Assembly (NCBI GenBank): GCA_002284615.2
Contig: MU069935.1
Coordinates: 78,605 to 89,983, forward strand
Length of the DNA: 11,379 bases
Direction of reading: 5' to 3'
From: Dunaliella salina
Lineage: Eukaryota > Chlorophyta > Chlorophyceae > Chlamydomonadales > Dunaliellaceae
Of this stretch, positions 7,967 to 11,379 are shown in pieces. Each line of letters begins with the position of its first letter. Position 1 is the first letter of the stretch. The position numbers were made by a program, and so were the translations under genes. The notes under the pieces are model-generated. The model had not been told where the DNA came from and did no database searches. It worked only from the letters and a program-made list of their open reading frames with translations.

Positions 7967-8114
7967 TTGGGCCAGATCACGCCCAGAGGTCGACAAAATT
8001 ATTATTTTACTTTATTTTTGGCAAGAGTGCTCTATGCACGGTCCCTTGCCTGCCATCCGAATCTGATGGCCGAATTTGATTTGGAAAGGGGAGTTTTGGA
8101 GAATTGTTGATTTT

Positions 8115-8138
8115 ATATAGTGCTGTACAGCACTATAT
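8115..8138. repeat. 24-bp perfect palindrome near the right end of the element
   Basis: Arms ATATAGTGCT and AGCACTATAT flank a GTAC centre. Each arm equals ATATAGCGCT with the CpG changed to TG or CA, which is what deamination of methylated CpG would give in an inverted pair of the subterminal motif. Confidence 0.93.
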
Positions 8139-8158
8139 CGTGCTACAGATGGCTCTTG

Positions 8159-8180
8159 TAGCGCTATATGCCGATCCCTA
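8159..8180 (-). repeat. Right terminal inverted repeat region of the hAT-like element
   Basis: Read on the minus strand, it begins TAGGGATCGGC and continues directly into ATATAGCGCTA. It matches the left end except that the left copy has about seven extra bases between the two conserved blocks. Confidence 0.7.
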
Positions 8181-8188
8181 TTAAACAG
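8181..8188. repeat. Right 8-bp target-site duplication (TTAAACAG)
   Basis: Follows the ATCCCTA end immediately and is itself followed by CAGGGGC. Joining the left flank CTCAACAG to CAGGGGC recreates the CAACAGCAGGGG word seen at about 6833 and 8266, supporting this as the insertion point. Confidence 0.65.
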
Positions 8189-8290
8189 CAGGGGCGTAAA
8201 TGAGCAGCTCAGTGTTCGAGGCATCCACTTAGAGGCTTACAGGCTTAACATTCAAGGCATCAACATTCAACAGCAGGGGCCAGGAGACTT
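8189..8290. repeat. Minisatellite resumed after the transposon
   Basis: CAGGGGCGTAAATGAGCAG, CATCCACTTAGAGGCTTACAGG, AACATTCAAGGCATCAACATT and CAACAGCAGGGGCCAGG are variants of the words at 6830-7300. The transposon therefore split one repeat region. Confidence 0.75.
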
Positions 8291-9172
8291 CAAGGGTTTT
8301 GTGCACAAGTGTCATCACCAGCGTCCAGAGAGTAAGTACCGTGCCCTGTACCGTGCCCCACTTGACTCATCCCGCACTCCTAAAAAATTAATTAGTTTTG
8401 CAACCACGCATCAGCAGCGCAGCTCAAAAATACTGGTTTACACTTTTGCGTGTGGACCACGCAGGTCCCTTTCGCGCATGAGTGCCCCTGATATCACAAT
8501 AAGCATCAGTTCAGAGGTCCCATGCAAACTGAGGAGCAATACAACAAGTTCAGGTAATTCTACTCTACAAGTTGAATTACCTCCTTCTTAATGCATGACC
8601 ATGCAGACATGCCTTTTCATTCCCTTTCCCCCTGGCACTCAAACGCCTTCCAATCAAACTCATTTGACATTGTCGCTGTATTGAGTACCGCGCTGCTCAT
8701 CCCTCAACATGCTTCCATTACTTCCTCTCCATCTGTTACCCCTGCTTTCCTGTGCTCTCCCCTGTTGTTGCTGCTGCAAATGGGGTCGCTCTAGGGAGGC
8801 TCCTGCAAGGGGAAGGCTGCTGCTGACCTTGGGCAGGCGAGGTCTGGGTGGGGCGTTCTTGTCCACTCATACTTCAAGCCGTCTCAGAACTTCGATTTTC
8901 AATAGGGCAAAAATTGATACATATGCACGGTGCTATACATTTGGTACAGTATGTGCCAAACAAGACAGGCCAAGGGATGGTCTGTGAAACTGACTAGTTG
9001 CTCTGTTTGAGTTTACTCGCCCAGGGCTGTTTCCATCATCTAATGACACACTAGAATCCAAAAGACCGATTTAATCAATGGGTCATTTCCTGATTTGCCT
9101 GTTCTGCTCTGTGATCTCTGTGCTTATCCCTTTACTGCCATTACTACCATTTTTAAATTCTGTTATGGCCTT
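8291..9172. other. Stretch with no recognisable gene
   Basis: Frames of up to 96 codons (8301-8591) are open but show no domain. The word GTACCGTGCCC occurs twice in succession near 8338-8358. A CTG/TTG-rich stretch at 8765-8778 gives Gln- or Leu-rich translations. I see no RNA gene or mobile element. Confidence 0.5.
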
Positions 9173-9272
9173 CATCACCATTGTCATCATCATCATTGTT
9201 GTTATCCATTATTGCCGATTATTAATATTGTCATGACCATCATCACCGTTGTCATCATCATTGTTGTTATCC
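9173..9272. repeat. ATC-rich duplicated block
   Basis: CATCACCATTGTCATCATC and what follows up to GTTGTTATCCA (9173-9208) is repeated at 9241-9272, 68 bp downstream. The second copy lacks one ATC triplet. Together they form an imperfect ATC/ATT-rich simple repeat. Confidence 0.88.
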
Positions 9273-9666
9273 AATATAAATTTTTGGATCATTTGTGGCT
9301 AATTTACCTTTTGTGCTTGTACTCAGTGCCTGCCTTGATTCATGTCTTTCCTTGATGCTGCGGGTCGTTGCCCAGGCTGAACGGCTAAACTTCCCATATT
9401 CCTCTTGCTCCTCACTTCCTGGAGCATGCCTCCAGACCCCTGTGCTGCCTCCCTCAAGGAAACATTATTTGCTACTCAAGTGCACTATAGAAGTATACAC
9501 TTGTCTGCCTCAACATGCCTTAAACTCCTATACTGCTTTTTTCTCAACACCAAGCCCATGTTGTAGAAACCCCTGACATATTCACTCTAATGAAATGTTT
9601 AGACAGCTGGGAGACACATACTCATTCGAGTGTGCTAGCTATCGGATACGAAAGTATCAATTGCTC
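9273..9666. other. Stretch with no recognisable gene
   Basis: Non-repetitive sequence with open frames under 95 codons and no recognisable protein or RNA feature. Confidence 0.5.
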
Positions 9667-10300
9667 GTGCACATGTCTGGGACAACAGGTCTAAGGCCAC
9701 CTCCTCAGCTTCTGGCAGATTGTTCACGCTTTAACGACCACCATAGCATGATACCCATGCATGTGTCTGCAATCTGCAGGGATGACATCTTCCATGCCTG
9801 CCGCTCATGCACCTTCCCAATTTCTGGCAGATTGCTCACGCTTTACCGACCACTGTAGCGTGATACCCATGCATGTGTCTGCAATCTGCAGGGATGACAT
9901 CTTCCATACCTGCTGCTCATGCACCTGCCCAGCTTCTGGCAGATTGTTCACGCTTGAACGACCACCATAGCGTGATACCCATGCATGTGTCTGCAATCTG
10001 CAGGGATGACATCTTCCATGCCTGCCGCTCATGCACCTCCCCAATTTCTGGCAGATTGCTCACGCTTTACCGACCACTGTAGCGTGATACCCATGCATGT
10101 GTCTGCAATCTGCAGGGAGGACAGCTTCCATGAATGCTGACCATGCACTTGTTTGGGACTGAGACAGGGCCACCTTCCCACTTTCTGGCAGATGCTAGTG
10201 CTTCAACCACCGAAGCGTACACTCACCCATGCACGTGTCTGCAATCTGCAGGGATGACAGTTTCCACGCCTGCCGCTCAGCACCCTCAGCTGCCAGCCCC
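9667..10300. repeat. Satellite-like array of 112-bp monomers alternating as two types
   Basis: TCTGGCAGAT marks monomer starts at 9711, 9823, 9935 and 10047, each 112 bp apart, and again at 10184 after a longer 137-bp unit. Copies at 9711 and 9935 share GATTGTTCACGCTT and GACCACCATAG. Copies at 9823 and 10047 share GATTGCTCACGCTTTACC and GACCACTGTAGCG, so the array is a 224-bp dimeric repeat. Each monomer contains CCATGCATGTGTCTGCAATC followed by TGCAGGGA. Leaders before the first and last copies (9667-9710 and 10140-10183) resemble each other. The period is not a multiple of three and overlapping frames shift between copies, so it is not a repeat protein. Confidence 0.93.
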
Positions 10301-10762
10301 GCAGCGGTGGCGATAGCTGCGGGGATGTCTGCCATGGCTCTCTTACTATCCTCCTGCATGGACAGCTTGTGGTCCTCTTTGTGTTCCTCCTTTGTTGGGA
10401 CCTGGGAGGGTGCAAGCACAACACACCTGGCTGAACGCACTCCCATTGCTTTCTTGTGGATGCATGGAAGCTGTCAACCTTCTCATGCTCGCACTTATTT
10501 AATCAGAGAAAGGTGAGCAAAAAACGGTGAGCAGCAACACCTATTTTCAGAGCATGCAGTGGACATGGCACTACCATCGTTTTTTGGCATATGCTTGTGG
10601 CTATGTCTTGAGCAACAGAGCTAGCAAGGGTTTTGGCAACATAAAAGTGCATGGCCCACACACACAATTGTTTTTTTGTTGAGGATGCTGAGTGGCTTCG
10701 CATTTATCTGCATGAGTGTGGTCATATCTAACACAGGTGGGTCAGGAAGGCCGTTTGCAACG
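10301..10762. other. Stretch with no recognisable gene
   Basis: Open frames on both strands are under 100 codons and show no clear domain. A CTAACACAG sequence at 10728-10736 resembles a branch point plus 3' splice site, but no matching exon is evident downstream beyond the doubtful Cys/His pattern described next. Confidence 0.45.
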
Positions 10763-10844
10763 TGCAAAGTGTGTGGCACTCAACACCATTATTTTGCGGA
10801 TGCAAGGCGGCTTCTTTCATTCCCAGTGCCTGCAATCAATTCAT
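10763..10844 (+). pseudogene. Possible relic of a transposase-type Cys/His zinc finger
   Basis: Read on the plus strand, CKVCG (from 10763), CGC (10795-10803) and HSQCLQSIH (10818-10844) together give C-x2-C … C-x-C … H-x2-C-x4-H. That order resembles the C-terminal Cys/His region of piggyBac-type transposases. The three pieces lie in three different frames, so two frameshifts would be needed, and the second cysteine pair has one residue too few between its cysteines. I see no DDE catalytic core upstream. This may be chance; it is listed because it is the only protein-like pattern in this part of the window. Confidence 0.18.
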
Positions 10845-11096
10845 AAGCAGAAGTGCAGCAAAGCTGTTCTGAAGATCCCAAGAAGGGACGCACAAAAGCA
10901 TTGAAATGACTGCTGTGTGATGGAGGAATACATGGCTTTGGATCGCTGCCATTTGCCTCAAAGCATGCATGGGTTTCGGAATCCCCAATTTTAGACTTCA
11001 GCCAACCTGACCCTGCAGGCAGGTAAAAGTTTTGTAACCTTTCCCTTTCCTTTCATTGCTTTTGGGATCACCACCTTGTGCCTGGAGGTGTGGAAG
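10845..11096. other. Stretch with no recognisable gene
   Basis: No repeat, RNA gene or recognisable coding sequence seen. Minus-strand frames of about 100-127 codons cover the right end but read into the terminal CA/TG microsatellite as Cys-Val runs and have no domain. Confidence 0.45.
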
Positions 11097-11156
11097 GCCG
11101 AAGGCGGTCTCTTTGCACCCGAAAAAGCCGATGGAGGGCGCTTTGCGCCAGTAAAG
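11097..11156. repeat. 30-bp tandem duplication
   Basis: GCCGAAGGCGGTCTCTTTGC at 11097 is repeated in diverged form (GCCGATGGAGGGCGCTTTGC) at 11127. On the minus strand the pair reads as two copies of GAKRPPSAF in one frame. Outside these blocks that frame has no recognisable protein feature. Confidence 0.85.
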
Positions 11157-11326
11157 CGCGACTGTGCCTGCTGCAACAAAAAAGTAAATCCCAAGTGGCA
11201 GATTTCTGAGCTTGATTTGGTATCAATGTAATGCCTTGGCATAAAGACATGAAAAGGGTCAAACATGGGAAACACAACTGCAAAGGACTGCTGATCTTGG
11301 AGCAAGGGTCGAAACCCGACTGGGTG

Positions 11327-11327
11327 A

Positions 11328-11375
<48 letters not shown>

Positions 11376-11379
11376 CACA
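11327..11379. repeat. (CA)n microsatellite at the window end
   Basis: Nearly uninterrupted ACAC repeats with single changes at ACAT (about 11333) and ACGC (about 11369). The run reaches the window edge. Confidence 0.97.

Larger units (their letters stand above)
7303..8180. mobile_element. Non-autonomous hAT-like DNA transposon, 878 bp
   Basis: The left end reads TAGGGATTAACATTGG and the right end, on the opposite strand, TAGGGATCGGC, giving a 7-bp perfect terminal inverted repeat. Each end is followed within about 20 bp by ATATAGCGCTA in matching orientation. The flanks CTCAACAG and TTAAACAG form an 8-bp duplication with two mismatches. TAGGG-type ends with 8-bp duplications are known for hAT elements such as maize Ac. 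Palindromes of the ATATAGCGCTATAT type recur near both ends, as expected for subterminal transposase-binding repeats. The interior holds a 31-bp direct repeat, three GGGACGC words, a CAG-rich stretch and 112- and 97-codon open frames on opposite strands. I recognise no hAT dimerisation domain or catalytic motifs, so it would depend on an autonomous partner. Minisatellite sequence resumes on both sides. The mismatched duplication suggests an old insertion. Confidence 0.7.

Noticed and set aside
9595..10082. Overlapping plus-strand frames with repeated MHVSAICRDDIFHACRSC-like peptides
   Set aside because: They are the 112-bp repeat read in successive frames. The period shifts the frame by one base per copy.
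11235..11325. tRNA-like or SINE B-box sequence (GGGTCGAAACCC near 11307)
   Set aside because: The loop is one base short of the B-box consensus, no matching A box or acceptor stem lies upstream on either strand, and no cloverleaf can be drawn.
11068..11376. Minus-strand frame starting with a Cys-Val run
   Set aside because: The start is the (CA)n microsatellite translated on the minus strand, and the remainder has no recognisable domain.

Overview
This window looks like gene-poor nuclear DNA from a large, repeat-rich eukaryotic genome. I infer a plant, but the sequence does not prove it. Reasons: no convincing protein-coding gene, rRNA or tRNA on either strand; (TC)n/(TG)n and (CA)n microsatellites at the two ends; many unrelated minisatellite and satellite-like arrays in the middle; and a decayed hAT-like DNA transposon whose ends and subterminal motifs fit non-autonomous hAT elements. 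Open frames are all short (the longest is 171 codons). The longest ones lie inside tandem arrays, where several frames are open at once because the repeat monomer lacks stops.

Layout. 1-54 is a microsatellite. 55-2280 holds nothing recognisable. 2293-2612 has a 49-bp repeat in two copies 271 bp apart and a 16-bp triplet repeat. 3333-3446 is a 57-bp duplication. 3882-4755 is a satellite-like array of about 70-bp monomers ordered as a three-monomer (A-B-C) higher-order repeat of 224 bp. One B monomer carries a 99-bp insertion that is almost entirely an 88-bp spacer-less palindrome (4336-4423). 4838-5063 is a 33/34-bp repeat. 5093-5604 is four head-to-tail copies of exactly 128 bp plus a degenerate fifth. 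5716-5920 and 6132-6375 are older, degenerate repeats, and 6373-6428 is a pure purine tract. 6713-7302 and 8181-8290 are parts of one 31-34 bp minisatellite region split by the transposon.

The best-supported mobile element is 7303-8180 (878 bp). It starts TAGGGAT and ends ATCCCTA, is flanked by 8-bp direct repeats matching at 6 of 8 positions, and carries repeated ATATAGCGCTATAT-type palindromes near both ends. It has no recognisable transposase.

8290-9710 is featureless apart from a small ATC-rich duplication. 9711-10300 is a second satellite-like array: 112-bp monomers alternating as two types, again a 224-bp higher-order period. 10763-10844 has a weak Cys/His pattern spread over three frames that might be a wrecked transposase zinc finger. 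11097-11156 is a 30-bp duplication, and the window ends in (CA)n.

No genes can be described as working together. The interest lies in the repeat architecture, the nested insertions and the strongly self-complementary sequences.
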